A stretch of 35,127 nt of DNA from assembly GCA_030431515.1 (NCBI GenBank), contig JAUIIX010000034.1, positions 1 through 35,127 of the forward strand. Direction: 5' to 3'. Source of the stretch: a bacterium (lineage in GTDB: Bacteria > Bacteroidota > Ignavibacteria > Kapaibacteriales > UBA2268). Positions 7,161-16,646 of this stretch are shown here, in pieces. Every line of letters starts with the position of its first letter. The first letter of the stretch is position 1. A program made the position numbers and the translations under genes. The notes under the pieces are model-generated. The model saw nothing but the letters and a program-made list of their open reading frames with translations, was not told where the DNA came from and searched no databases.

Positions 7161-9236
7161 TTATTTACAGGTAAGTGTGCATGTAATCTTATCTCCAATT
7201 TTAGACCACTTTTGGGATTTTACTACACCAGTACCAATTACTTTGGTTTTGACACCAGATGAATGAAGTAAATTTAATGCTCTACGAAGTGGCATTCCAG
7301 TTAAATCAAAGCTTACGAAATCTGAATCGTCTCTTTTTTTATTTATTAGATTAAGAGAAATCGTTGTATTTTTTTCTACGATTTCTCCTTCTTTTGGAGT
7401 TTGATAGAATACAATTCCTTCATCTTTATTTGTTTTAATATTTAATTTATAATAATCAACTACTTCTTCTAAGTCATTGAAATCCATACCAACAAGATAA
7501 GGAACTTTAATGCTATCTCCCCTACTTAAATATTCTACACCTTTGAGAGTATTAGCATTTAATTGCATCCATCTTCTAGCAATTTCTCTGAATATTGGAG
7601 CAGCATTAACACCACCATAAATACTTTTTGAAGGAGTATCTACAACTATTAAAAGTGCAACTTCTGGATTATCAGCAGGGAAAAATCCAGCAAAACTAGC
7701 ATAATATTCACTTTTACTATATTTACCGAATTGATTGATTTTTTGAGATGTTCCTGTTTTTCCAGCGATTTTCATTCCGTCAACTTTAGCTCTTTTTCCA
7801 GACCCGCTATCTACTACACCTACAAACAAATCTTTTACCCTTCGAGCTGTTTCTTCTTCATTATAAATTTGCTTTAGAAGATATGGTTGCATCATCACTC
7901 CATTATTAGCTACTACTGCGTAAGAGTTAGCTACTTGCAAAGGGGTTGCGGTTAAATCATAACCATGCCCCATATATCTTTTACTGCTTTTGTAAAATTT
8001 TTCTGGTTTTTTAACTTTTCCAGATATTTCACCAGGAAGGTCAATATCAAGTTGATTACCAAATCCAAAATTACGAACATAAGAGTAGAATTTTCCATCT
8101 TCAATTTGATCTGCAACACTTGACATCACAACGTTACTAGATTGCCAAACTGCTTCACGAAATGTTGCTTTTCCGAAGCCATGAACATCTCTGATTCTAC
8201 CCCAACTAAAGACAAGTTCTCCGTTAAATCCATTAACTGTATCTTCCTCACTTATTACACCTTCTTGCAATCCAGCTGCAGTAGTTACGATTTTAAAAGT
8301 CGAACCTGGTGCATATTCATCAGTAATAGCTTTTAATTTAGTATTTTCAAATTTAATTGTATTTCTGTTGTTTGGGTCAAAATATGGATAATTTGCGATT
8401 GCTAAAATTTCACCTGTTTGTGGTTTGATTGCTATTCCTATTCCACCTTTTGCATCTGACCACTTAATTCCTTCTGCAAGTTCGTGTTCAAGTACTCTTT
8501 GAAAATCTATATCTATAGTTAGTTTAATATTATAACCATTTTTAGGTTCAACTTTTGGTAACTCAGCTGATGCATAAACTCTTTGTTTTGCATCTCGTTG
8601 GAGCATAATAAAACCATCTTTACCTTTTAGTGAACTGTCATTTAAGTATTCAATTCCACTAATTCCTTTATTATCAATATTCGTATAACCTACTATTTGA
8701 CTTGCAACTTCACCATAAGGATAATATCTTCTCGGTTCGTCAACTAAGATTAAACCTTTGTCTTCAATATCATAAATATCTGAAATTTCGTCTGGGTTGA
8801 TACCTCGTGCAAGCCATACAAATCTACGATTTGAATTACATTTTTTTAGAAGTTCAGTTGCATTAAGATTTAGATTCTTACTTAAAATTGATACTATTTC
8901 ATTCTTTTTTCTTGATACTTTGGGGTCAATTGCGATTGATAAAGTCATTATGTTAGTTGCAAGAACATTTCCATGTCTATCTACTATTAATCCACGTTGT
9001 GAAGGTAATATTACTTTTTTTTCGTGTTGTTTTTTAGCAAGATTTGCGTATTTTTCTCCGTCAATTATTTGTACTATGAATAATCGAACTACAACAGCAA
9101 TCATTCCAAGTGCAACCATATAAACAACTAACTTGAACTTCCAATATTTATTTTTATTCCTTGGAAATTCATTTTCGTCAATCGAGTGGTCAGCACTCAA
9201 CATCTCGTTCAAATATTCAAATAACTTGCTATTCAT
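7161..9236 (-). CDS. ftsI: Septal peptidoglycan transpeptidase (PBP2x/FtsI type) with PASTA domains
   Basis: A class B penicillin-binding protein that cross-links septal peptidoglycan in the periplasm. Its order is: a short cytoplasmic tail, one membrane helix at about 35-56, a PBP dimerisation domain (ILPSQRGLIVDRHGNVLA, about 75-225), a transpeptidase domain (about 250-565), and two C-terminal PASTA-like repeats from about 585 (IKVPYLVGMDFNDLEE and FDLTGMPLRRALNLL). All active-site motifs are intact: S312-T-F-K315 (APGSTFK), S366-S-N368 and K493-T-G-T. At 691 residues it is longer than the proteobacterial enzyme because of the PASTA tail. Its start overlaps the end of ftsL by 8 nt, so the two are translationally coupled. 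The usual dcw neighbours (mraZ, rsmH upstream; murE downstream) are missing. Confidence 0.95.
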   Translation of the reverse strand: MNSKLFEYLNEMLSADHSIDENEFPRNKNKYWKFKLVVYMVALGMIAVVVRLFIVQIIDGEKYANLAKKQHEKKVILPSQRGLIVDRHGNVLATNIMTLSIAIDPKVSRKKNEIVSILSKNLNLNATELLKKCNSNRRFVWLARGINPDEISDIYDIEDKGLILVDEPRRYYPYGEVASQIVGYTNIDNKGISGIEYLNDSSLKGKDGFIMLQRDAKQRVYASAELPKVEPKNGYNIKLTIDIDFQRVLEHELAEGIKWSDAKGGIGIAIKPQTGEILAIANYPYFDPNNRNTIKFENTKLKAITDEYAPGSTFKIVTTAAGLQEGVISEEDTVNGFNGELVFSWGRIRDVHGFGKATFREAVWQSSNVVMSSVADQIEDGKFYSYVRNFGFGNQLDIDLPGEISGKVKKPEKFYKSSKRYMGHGYDLTATPLQVANSYAVVANNGVMMQPYLLKQIYNEEETARRVKDLFVGVVDSGSGKRAKVDGMKIAGKTGTSQKINQFGKYSKSEYYASFAGFFPADNPEVALLIVVDTPSKSIYGGVNAAPIFREIARRWMQLNANTLKGVEYLSRGDSIKVPYLVGMDFNDLEEVVDYYKLNIKTNKDEGIVFYQTPKEGEIVEKNTTISLNLINKKRDDSDFVSFDLTGMPLRRALNLLHSSGVKTKVIGTGVVKSQKWSKIGDKITCTLTCK

Positions 9237-9594
9237 TTATTTTCTTCAAAATATTAGGAAACTCATCACTTTTTACCATATTGAGTTTTTCTTCTGCAAT
9301 TTTACAAATTCTTTCGGCACTTTGGAGTTCAATAACTTCAGCTTCTACCATTCTTTTACGGTATTCGATTCGTTTTTCTTTTTTTTCTAAGACACGAATA
9401 TCTTCGGCAAGTTTATTAATAGCAAGTACATTACTAACATAAAAAATCATAAGTCCAGAAATCAAAATCAGAAATAGAAATACACTCCACCTATTTAACG
9501 AAAGCCAAGACTTCATAGCTGATTGTACTTCTTTATCGGAAACTAATTCGGATAATTCTTTAGTTTTAAACTTATTATTGATGAATGATAGCAA
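9229..9594 (-). CDS. ftsL: FtsL-like cell division protein
   Basis: A 121-residue bitopic membrane protein: a cytoplasmic N-terminus of about 35 residues, one membrane helix at about 36-56 (WSVFLFLILISGLMIFYVSN), then a charged, heptad-like coil (about 58-95) and a short tail containing AERICKIAEEKLNM. This is the FtsL/FtsB architecture; in E. coli FtsL forms a complex with FtsB and FtsQ and activates the FtsW-FtsI synthase. Primary sequence in the family is weakly conserved, so position matters: it immediately precedes and overlaps ftsI, as in most dcw clusters. A TAAATTTG -7-like element lies at 9633-9626, some 30 nt upstream. Confidence 0.78.
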   Translation of the reverse strand: MLSFINNKFKTKELSELVSDKEVQSAMKSWLSLNRWSVFLFLILISGLMIFYVSNVLAINKLAEDIRVLEKKEKRIEYRKRMVEAEVIELQSAERICKIAEEKLNMVKSDEFPNILKKINE

Positions 9595-9625
9595 GCACTT
9601 CCCCCCAAATGCAAAATCTATATTA

Positions 9626-9633
9626 CAAATTTA
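9626..9633 (-). promoter_or_regulatory. Candidate ftsL-ftsI promoter (TAAATTTG)
   Basis: TAAATTTG on the minus strand matches TAnnTTTG and lies about 32 nt before the ftsL start. No clear -33 TTTG is present. Further upstream, arms of 11 nt (ATTATCAAAAT at 9723-9733 and its complement at 9772-9782) form an inverted repeat in the same gap. Confidence 0.3.
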
Positions 9634-9805
9634 AGAAAAGATTTTAAAATATTAAGTTTCTATTTTTAAACATTGGATTTTTTGATGTATTAAAGAAAGG
9701 GAATTTTAGAGTTTAGAAAGCAATTATCAAAATAATTAATCTGTTAGTTTGCTTTATAATAATCTGAATTAATTTTGATAATTTTAATTTATAAAATATT
9801 TAGAT

Positions 9806-9836
9806 AAAAAAAAGGGACTTTATAGTCCCTTTTTTT
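9806..9836 (-). terminator. Strong terminator after porV
   Basis: GGGACT (9814-9819), loop TTAT, AGTCCC (9824-9829), extended by runs of A on one side and T on the other. On the minus strand the stem is followed by eight T's. It lies 11 nt after the porV stop and closes the porU-porV transcript; the symmetry also allows it to work in the other direction. Confidence 0.85.
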
Positions 9837-9846
9837 AATATTAATT

Positions 9847-10944
9847 TTATTCCCAATCGACGAGCAATGAAAATCGCATCGTATTGGCTAATGGGTGATT
9901 ATCACTTGTAGTTAAAATATAACCAAAGTCTAATTTGAATATATCGTATTTAATACCTGTTCCTAAAGTAAAGAACCTTCTATCACCTAAAGCTGCTGGC
10001 TCAGTAAAGTAACCACCTCTAAATGCGATGATGTCTTGATACCAGTATTCCATACCAAAAGAAAACTCTGCACCTGGGTTTTGCCAAGCAGTAACTAATG
10101 ATTGAGGTAAGGGATCAGATCCAAGGGAATCTCTATTTACTAATAATTTTCCAAAATCAGAAGTAATAGTAAATTTATTAAATTCATCTTCATATACTTT
10201 ATAAGCAACACCTAATTTTAACATAGTTGGTAATGGGTCTGCTTGACTGATATAGGTAATACGTGGCCCTAAGTTTTGTAGATTAAATCCAACAGCAAGT
10301 CTGTCTTCCATTGGACCTAAATCAACTGGTTTCCACATCAATCCAAGGTCGAAAGAAACTGATCTACCAACTCCAGCATCACCTGATATTTGACCACCAG
10401 TAGGGGTTAAATTCGACTGAATATATCTAATTTGAATACCAGCACCTAAATCAGGAGCAATGATAGTACCATAAGATAATCCGAATGAGAATTCATTTGA
10501 AATAAATGTTCCAAGTTGCCTTCCGTCAGACGCTGTTCTAATAAACTCACCTAAATTCATAAGAATAAAGTTTGCAGCAACTGTTCCATTTAAAGCATCA
10601 ACTCTCTGGCCATAAGTTGCATAAGCATAATATAAATCAGCATTGAATTGAGGTAACCATGGAGTAAATGACAATGCAAATTGTCTATATGGTTTTTTTT
10701 CTTGATTCTCGAATCCATAAGGTGCTTCAAAATAATCTAAAAATGCAAGACCACCAACATTCCAATAAATTGCGTTGATGTCGTCTGCCATCGCAGTACC
10801 TGCTTCGCCCATAGCACCAGCACGTGCATCAGGAGCAATTTGTAAGAATGGTACGGCTGCAGCACCTGCTTGAGATAGGGCTTTGCCTGTAAATGATAAT
10901 GTCAATAAAAGAATAATTGCAAAAAATTTCATTCCATTTTGCAT
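9847..10944 (-). CDS. porV: Type IX secretion outer-membrane protein PorV
   Basis: A PorV/LptO-type beta-barrel. In characterised systems PorV collects cargo from the SprA translocon and hands it to the PorU sortase at the outer membrane. The 365-residue protein has a signal peptide (MKFFAIILLLTLSFTGKALS) followed by the family hallmark AVPFLQIAPDARAGAMGEAGTAMADDINAIYWN, read here in two pieces: PFLQIAPDARAGAMGEAG and DINAIYWNVGGLAFL. The rest consists of alternating amphipathic strands and ends in the aromatic NTMRFSLLVDWE, as expected for an outer-membrane barrel. The initiator could be Met1 or Met5. It follows porU by 44 nt on the same strand, the arrangement also known from other T9SS bacteria, and is closed by a strong terminator. 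Confidence 0.93.
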   Translation of the reverse strand: MQNGMKFFAIILLLTLSFTGKALSQAGAAAVPFLQIAPDARAGAMGEAGTAMADDINAIYWNVGGLAFLDYFEAPYGFENQEKKPYRQFALSFTPWLPQFNADLYYAYATYGQRVDALNGTVAANFILMNLGEFIRTASDGRQLGTFISNEFSFGLSYGTIIAPDLGAGIQIRYIQSNLTPTGGQISGDAGVGRSVSFDLGLMWKPVDLGPMEDRLAVGFNLQNLGPRITYISQADPLPTMLKLGVAYKVYEDEFNKFTITSDFGKLLVNRDSLGSDPLPQSLVTAWQNPGAEFSFGMEYWYQDIIAFRGGYFTEPAALGDRRFFTLGTGIKYDIFKLDFGYILTTSDNHPLANTMRFSLLVDWE

Positions 10945-10988
10945 ACTTTCTCCAAAAAGTATTTAAAAAATTTCTAAATTTACGAAAA

Positions 10989-13900
10989 CTATTTAACTTT
11001 CAATGATAAAATTCCAGATTTTGTAACTTTTTTATTGTTACTGTCTGTTAGATTGACTTGTATATAATAAGATCCAGAGTTGATTGGCACACCTTCTGAA
11101 TTTCTTCCGTCCCATCTTACTTCATCAATATACTTGTTGTATTTAGTTTCAGATATAGAGTTAATTAAGTTACCATTAATATCATAGATATTAATATCAG
11201 CGTCAAAAGGTATTTCCAAATTATGTCTAAACGAAATAAATGTCTCAGATTCAAATGGATTTGGATAGTTTTTTATTCCTCCTAACCATAAATCTGATTC
11301 ATCTCCTTTGATATAGAAATACGCATTTTTTATAGAAAAGTTATTAAAAATATCCCACGCTCTTACAGTTACTTTATTTAAACCTGGTTTAACTTTCTCT
11401 AACTGTATTTGAGAAGTACCTAATCTTGAATTACCAATAGATGTTGTATAATTTCTTGATAAATCCATTGATTTAGGATCATCATTTAACCATGCTTCTA
11501 TTTTATGTCCTATACCATTACCTGTTGAATTGATACCATAAATATCTTCTAAATCAACAATTAAAAGTGGGTCATTACTTACTATATCGCCATTTTCAAA
11601 ACTACGTGAATCAACAAAAATAGATATTTCAGGACCTTGCATATCATTTTCGGCACCTTCGCCTACTCCACTTACAAAGAATCTATCAAAGTTACCTTTT
11701 GCTGTTTCAGTGTTTTCAGTATTAACTGCATAAGCAAACATCCTACCATTTCTTGCCGAATAGCTAATATCTTTAGGTAGAATAATAGTTGCTTCAAATT
11801 CACCATTTTCTACTACATAAGAGCTTTTATTTAAGATACCACCATATTTAGTGTAATTAAACTTCTTTACTCCATCTGTAATATTTATATCTTCGTCACC
11901 ATCAAATATTGAAAACAAGACATTTCCATTAAAAGAAGTTAACTTATTTTTATTAACGTCAGTAATAGAGCCATTAATTGTGATTTCAGTTAAGCCCTCC
12001 AAGTCTATCATATCATTATTATCAGATAATTTAATATTATTGATTTGGTGAAATTCAATATTATTTTCAGGAATCAATAATTTTAAAGTAGGATCACCAA
12101 TTAAGATATATTTTTCATCATTACTTGCTGTTCTTTCTTGCTTAAGTGCATAAAGTACATCTCCTAATGTTCTATATTGATTAGTCTGAGGGTTTTTATT
12201 CAATAAGATGTCAAAAAACAATTCATTTAATGCTGAGTTTGAAGAAGCATAAACTAACCGAGTTGCAGCAAATACAGCAATAGCTCCACCTTTTGGACTA
12301 AGTAGTAACTCTTCTGCTGTAGTTATTCCTGTAATTTGATCAAATCTACCATATTCACAAGTTGCAGCACAGAAAAAAGATAATTTATCTAAATTATTTA
12401 ATTCACGCATTGATCCACTTTGAGTAAACACTCCTTCGTGTGACCATACTGTTGGGTTACCATGTCCTGTCCAGTTAATTACGACAGAACCGTCTTCCCT
12501 AAGCGAATTAATTATTGCCTTATTAGCTTGAGGTTTAGTTCTTCCATTAGCTGTGAATACTGTTTGATATTCAGGTAGATAAATTTTATTAGTTGTAAAA
12601 TTACTCATTGCAGATAAATTTGCTAATTTTTCTGATGCTGCAACGTGATCCAAACTTTCTGTATCATTAGAAGTATAGCTATCATCAGCGACTAAAGTAA
12701 CTCGTTTTCTCCAATCATCAATTGAAGAATTATTTTCATAGTGGTCAATTTTATTAATTACGTTTAATCCTTCTTCGTTAGAATTAATTGTAATCCTACC
12801 TATCGAAATATCAATAGCAGTATCATCGCCATTTAATCTAACATAAAAATCATCAAAAGAAGTTGATTTTGTTTCGTCAAAATTTAATGTATCAATTGAC
12901 AAGAAAGGAGGAACATAATTTTTAACTTTATGAGCAATCTTTCTATGATCAGTATGCCCATCACCCCATAATATTACATATTTTGGTTGTGTATCCCAAT
13001 TAAAGAATGCATTAGAAATAAAATCTCTAATCGCAACTATATCACTTACACCAGACCCAAATTCATTGTAAATACTATTTGTAGTAAAAATTCCAACTGA
13101 ATAATCAGAATTTGCTTCTCTATATTTTTTATATTCTTGAGCTGATGGTAATAATTCATTATCAGTAATAAGAATTATATCATTATTTGCTTTAGTTTTT
13201 CTTAAATTAACAAAATCAATTTTTTCAAGAGTTGGCGCATTACTTAACTCACAAGTCATATAAAATCTACTTGGACTATTTGCAGTTAGATTTGGTCTAA
13301 TAATAATTTTATCCATATCAGATGCAAAATTTTTAAGTAATTTAGGATTAGTTAAATCACTTATATCATAAGCATATTTTGCAGAACTTGAAAAACCATT
13401 AACATTATATTCAGTAATTCCTTCATTTGTTGGATTGCTCCAAAACTCTAATTCATTATTGATAGCAACAAAGCTACGAGGATAGTGTATTTCATAATAA
13501 TCTAAAAAAGCATTACTGATATTATTACCTTGATATTCTAAATCAATTTTAGATCTATTATCATTAGAAATTTGAGCCGCATCTATTGTATAAGCTCCCC
13601 ACTCGTTACTTGCTACAGTATATCCACCAACTGGACTTAAATATATTCTTTGTTTAAAAGCATTTTTATTTTCAGATACTTTCACATAAGCAGACTCTGA
13701 AGATGTATGTGCAAGAGCAATTTTATAATTTACTTGACCATTTCTATCTAAATTATTTAATACATTAGTTAATGTAAGATTATTAAATGTTTTACCAAGG
13801 AATTGTCTTCCTCCTCCAGATGGATAAGGATTATATAAATCTTCTTCAAAAAACATTCTATGAGTATATGTTGTTGGTTTATTAACTACTTCACCATTAA

Positions 13901-14948
13901 TTTCTTCTTCTACAGCTCTAAGTCCTTCATCACCGCCCCAAGTAAATAAATAATAATTGTTATTAGAATACCAATTCAAATATCTTTCAAAATTTCCATT
14001 TTTATATTCAAATCCTTTTGTACCACTTGCAAAGAATATTATTTCACTCAAATTACCTGCATTATCTTTATTTACAATTATAGAATGTTCATTTAATTTA
14101 TTTTCTTTACCTACACTTTGAATTTCGCTCAATGGCTTACCACCATTACCAATAATTTTTATTGTGTTAATTTTATCTTTTGGAATATTTATACCATTAG
14201 CACTTAACTGTGCTGCAGTTATTTTATATACACCATTTTTTGATATTTTAAATTTAAACCAATCACCATCAGAATAATTTTTTTCATCTTCCAATAATTG
14301 ATTAGCATTTTTATTATTTGATTGCTCTATCCAATCAGAAGCAATATTACTATTTAAAACATTTAATTTATTACTATCTATTTTTCTTTTGCTATTAACA
14401 GCAGTTTTAGATTTATGATTATACTTAACTTTAACTAATACTTCTTTTGGTATTACTATACTTGCTAATTTTGTATCGTAGTATGCTGCGTTAATAATTA
14501 CTCTTATAAATTTAGTATTTCCACTAATACCAGCATAATGATAATCCATAAAAGAAATATCACTTTCATCAAAATATTTAGAGTTAATTCTATAATCTTT
14601 GTTTAAATTATCTTCACTTAATACATTAACATAAGGTGTCATTAGTGCATTTACTTGGTCATATTCAGGAGATGAGATTAATTCGACTGTAAATGTATTT
14701 TCATTTGGGATTGCAATTAATTCTGTGTGTTGTAAAACAATAGGTTGACCAGCAATACCATCTTTTTGATATGCTTTGTCAATTTTAGGTAAATATGTTA
14801 AAAATCCATCTGAAGTTTTAATTTCAGAAAACCCTTTAAAATCAGTTGAATATGAAAATATTATATAATCAGAGTTAGATTCAATTACTTTAGTTTTAGA
14901 AAACAAAGAAATTGATATAATTGTTAATATTAAAATGAGTTTAAACAT
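10989..14948 (-). CDS. porU: Type IX secretion sortase PorU (C25 gingipain-like)
   Basis: A 1319-residue outer-membrane sortase that cleaves the C-terminal signal of T9SS cargo and joins the cargo to surface lipopolysaccharide. It has a short signal peptide (MFKLILILTIISISLFS), a long N-terminal beta-rich region, and a C25 peptidase domain at about 600-985. That domain carries INWTGHGNP (His829) and FFCAATCEYGRFD, in which Cys864 of TCEYGRFD is the position matching the known PorU nucleophile. NYPNPFESETFISF and the following strands (about 1230-1319) form a CTD-like T9SS signal with a GSYYIQVNL strand; PorU is known to keep its own signal. The gene is first of the porU-porV pair. Its leader contains an inverted repeat that could mask the ribosome-binding site. 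Confidence 0.93.
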   Translation of the reverse strand: MFKLILILTIISISLFSKTKVIESNSDYIIFSYSTDFKGFSEIKTSDGFLTYLPKIDKAYQKDGIAGQPIVLQHTELIAIPNENTFTVELISSPEYDQVNALMTPYVNVLSEDNLNKDYRINSKYFDESDISFMDYHYAGISGNTKFIRVIINAAYYDTKLASIVIPKEVLVKVKYNHKSKTAVNSKRKIDSNKLNVLNSNIASDWIEQSNNKNANQLLEDEKNYSDGDWFKFKISKNGVYKITAAQLSANGINIPKDKINTIKIIGNGGKPLSEIQSVGKENKLNEHSIIVNKDNAGNLSEIIFFASGTKGFEYKNGNFERYLNWYSNNNYYLFTWGGDEGLRAVEEEINGEVVNKPTTYTHRMFFEEDLYNPYPSGGGRQFLGKTFNNLTLTNVLNNLDRNGQVNYKIALAHTSSESAYVKVSENKNAFKQRIYLSPVGGYTVASNEWGAYTIDAAQISNDNRSKIDLEYQGNNISNAFLDYYEIHYPRSFVAINNELEFWSNPTNEGITEYNVNGFSSSAKYAYDISDLTNPKLLKNFASDMDKIIIRPNLTANSPSRFYMTCELSNAPTLEKIDFVNLRKTKANNDIILITDNELLPSAQEYKKYREANSDYSVGIFTTNSIYNEFGSGVSDIVAIRDFISNAFFNWDTQPKYVILWGDGHTDHRKIAHKVKNYVPPFLSIDTLNFDETKSTSFDDFYVRLNGDDTAIDISIGRITINSNEEGLNVINKIDHYENNSSIDDWRKRVTLVADDSYTSNDTESLDHVAASEKLANLSAMSNFTTNKIYLPEYQTVFTANGRTKPQANKAIINSLREDGSVVINWTGHGNPTVWSHEGVFTQSGSMRELNNLDKLSFFCAATCEYGRFDQITGITTAEELLLSPKGGAIAVFAATRLVYASSNSALNELFFDILLNKNPQTNQYRTLGDVLYALKQERTASNDEKYILIGDPTLKLLIPENNIEFHQINNIKLSDNNDMIDLEGLTEITINGSITDVNKNKLTSFNGNVLFSIFDGDEDINITDGVKKFNYTKYGGILNKSSYVVENGEFEATIILPKDISYSARNGRMFAYAVNTENTETAKGNFDRFFVSGVGEGAENDMQGPEISIFVDSRSFENGDIVSNDPLLIVDLEDIYGINSTGNGIGHKIEAWLNDDPKSMDLSRNYTTSIGNSRLGTSQIQLEKVKPGLNKVTVRAWDIFNNFSIKNAYFYIKGDESDLWLGGIKNYPNPFESETFISFRHNLEIPFDADINIYDINGNLINSISETKYNKYIDEVRWDGRNSEGVPINSGSYYIQVNLTDSNNKKVTKSGILSLKVK

Positions 14949-14950
14949 AC

Positions 14951-15022
14951 TTATACCTTTATGTATTTTTGCATTTGTTAAGACTATTATAAAATAGTTT
15001 TATTGTTAGATAAAAGGTATAA
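14951..15022 (-). promoter_or_regulatory. porU leader with inverted repeat covering the Shine-Dalgarno
   Basis: TTATACCTTT (transcript sense; 15022-15013) is exactly complementary to AAAGGTATAA (14960-14951). The second arm contains the AAAGG that precedes the porU ATG by 8 nt. A smaller inverted repeat (ACTAT/ATAGT, 14983-14998) sits in the loop. If the leader is transcribed, the arms could pair and close the ribosome-binding site. The remainder of the 14949-15121 gap is AT-rich with nothing else visible. Confidence 0.35.
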
Positions 15023-15121
15023 AAACGTATAAGCTTTCCTGTATTTTTAATAAATAAATTGATGAGTCTTATTGTAATAACTAAATTTTTAAAAAAAAGT
15101 TACAATATGGTAAATAAAAAA

Positions 15122-15598
15122 TTAATTTATTTTTTTTTCAAGTTGGCAAATAGAAAGAACAACTATACCTTCTTCTCTACCAATAAAGCCACTTTTTTCA
15201 TTAGTTGTAGCTTTAATATTTACTTGATTTATTGATATATTACACAAATTAGCAAGACTCTCTTTCAAAATTTCTTTCAAGGGAGTTATCTTTGGTTTTT
15301 CTGTAACAATAGTTAAATCAATATTTATTATTTTATAATTTTCTTTTTCTAATAGAGAAATAATTTCTTTTGTCATCAATGCACTATCAGCATCTTTCCA
15401 TTTATCATCAGTATCTGGAAAATACTCACCGATATCACCTTTTCCAGCAGCACCAAGCAAAGCATCTATTACAGAATGAAGTAATACATCTCCATCGCTA
15501 TGGGCTACTGTTCCAAGTTCAGATTCAATTTTAACTCCTGCAAGATAAAGAGATTCTCCCTCCTTTAATCTATGCATATCATAGCCAATCCCAACCAA
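15122..15598 (-). CDS. ispF: 2-C-methyl-D-erythritol 2,4-cyclodiphosphate synthase
   Basis: Catalyses the fifth step of the MEP isoprenoid pathway, converting CDP-ME 2-phosphate to the cyclic diphosphate with release of CMP. The 158-residue length is standard for this trimeric enzyme. The zinc ligands are present: Asp7 and His9 in GIGYDMHRL and His41 in LLHSVIDALLGA. The HSDGDVLLH, GDIGEYFPDTD and ATTNEKSGFIGREEGI motifs are all intact. It begins 2 nt after the SPFH gene and is probably cotranscribed with it. The product feeds the isoprenoid precursors used by the prenyl diphosphate synthase encoded at 31245-32225. Confidence 0.97.
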   Translation of the reverse strand: MVGIGYDMHRLKEGESLYLAGVKIESELGTVAHSDGDVLLHSVIDALLGAAGKGDIGEYFPDTDDKWKDADSALMTKEIISLLEKENYKIINIDLTIVTEKPKITPLKEILKESLANLCNISINQVNIKATTNEKSGFIGREEGIVVLSICQLEKKIN

Positions 15599-15600
15599 GG

Positions 15601-16503
15601 TTATTTTCCTATAATAACTGAAGGAGAATTTTTACCATCACCCATTAAGATTACTTTAGCATTTTCAGATTTTACAAGTTCTTTTAAAACATTAATGCTT
15701 TCATATTTCAAAACTTGTTCTGACAATCCGGAGTTTAATATTTTTTGTGCATCAGCAACACCTTGTGCTTCTACTCTTTTTCTTTCTGCTTCTTGTTTTT
15801 CTTTAACAAGTACGAATTCCATTCTTTGTGCTTCTTGGTCAGCAGTCAATTTCCTCTCAATAGATTCTTTAACTGACTGAGGAAGATTGATTTTTCTAAT
15901 TAATAATTGTTCTAAGAAAAATCCTCTTTTATTGAAATCAGCTTCAATTTCATCTCTTAATGATGTTTCAAATTCTTCTCGTTTTAGAGAATATAATTGA
16001 ATTGCTTCATAAGCTGCGGCATTATTTCTTATTTTAGAACGTATGATTGGCCTTACAATTTTTGCTTCAAAACCAGTACCAATAGTTCTTATAACATTAG
16101 GTGCCTCAGAAGGAATTATTCTATATAAAGCAGTTAAATCTATAACAACTTGTAGTCCATCACTTGTTAATACAGGAATAGCATCATCAGCCATTGATGT
16201 TTCTTCAGTAGATGAAGTCATTGTATAATTTTGAGTTTTAATATCAACTTTAATTACTTCCACTAATGGATTAACAAAGTTTAAACCTTCTACTAATATA
16301 TTAGGTTGAATTTTTCCAAATAATTTTTGAATACCTATTTGACCTGTATCTATTTGACGTATTGATTGAGTTGCAATTCCAATAATCATTAGAATTACAC
16401 CAATAGCTGTTAAAATTCCTCTAAAACGTGAAAGTGGATTTTCTCCATTTCTAGAAATGAAAGCTAAAACTAATAGAATTACACCGAAAAATATGATACC
16501 CAT
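15601..16503 (-). CDS. SPFH/band-7 (prohibitin-like) membrane protein
   Basis: A 300-residue protein with two N-terminal hydrophobic segments (about 2-17 and 27-45). An SPFH domain follows (RQIDTGQIGIQKLFGKIQ, then VVIDLTALYRI and FEAKIVRPIIRSKIRNNAAAYEA). After it comes the typical long helical segment rich in Glu, Lys and Ala (about 205-255), and a hydrophobic end. Prohibitin-type proteins oligomerise into membrane rings that organise microdomains or restrain proteases such as FtsH; which applies here cannot be told from sequence. It is followed after 2 nt by ispF. No NfeD-like partner is present, which makes the prohibitin branch more likely than the QmcA/NfeD branch. Confidence 0.88.
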   Translation of the reverse strand: MGIIFFGVILLVLAFISRNGENPLSRFRGILTAIGVILMIIGIATQSIRQIDTGQIGIQKLFGKIQPNILVEGLNFVNPLVEVIKVDIKTQNYTMTSSTEETSMADDAIPVLTSDGLQVVIDLTALYRIIPSEAPNVIRTIGTGFEAKIVRPIIRSKIRNNAAAYEAIQLYSLKREEFETSLRDEIEADFNKRGFFLEQLLIRKINLPQSVKESIERKLTADQEAQRMEFVLVKEKQEAERKRVEAQGVADAQKILNSGLSEQVLKYESINVLKELVKSENAKVILMGDGKNSPSVIIGK

Positions 16504-16646
16504 AATTACCTTATATTTATATTAAACATTTATAACGATTTTACGTATATATTATTGTATTTCAAGTTGATTTGAGTAGATTGCATTATAATTTCTGAAA
16601 TTTGAAATTCAAATAATTAATTAGAAACAACTAAAAAGGTTCATTT

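Noticed and set aside
9133-9442. Two overlapping plus-strand frames rich in Phe and Ser
   Set aside because: Both are antisense to ftsL and ftsI in different frames and have the composition expected of complements of AT-rich coding DNA.
15122-16503. SPFH gene as part of an NfeD-type operon
   Set aside because: The coupled neighbour is ispF, and no NfeD-like protein is encoded on either side.
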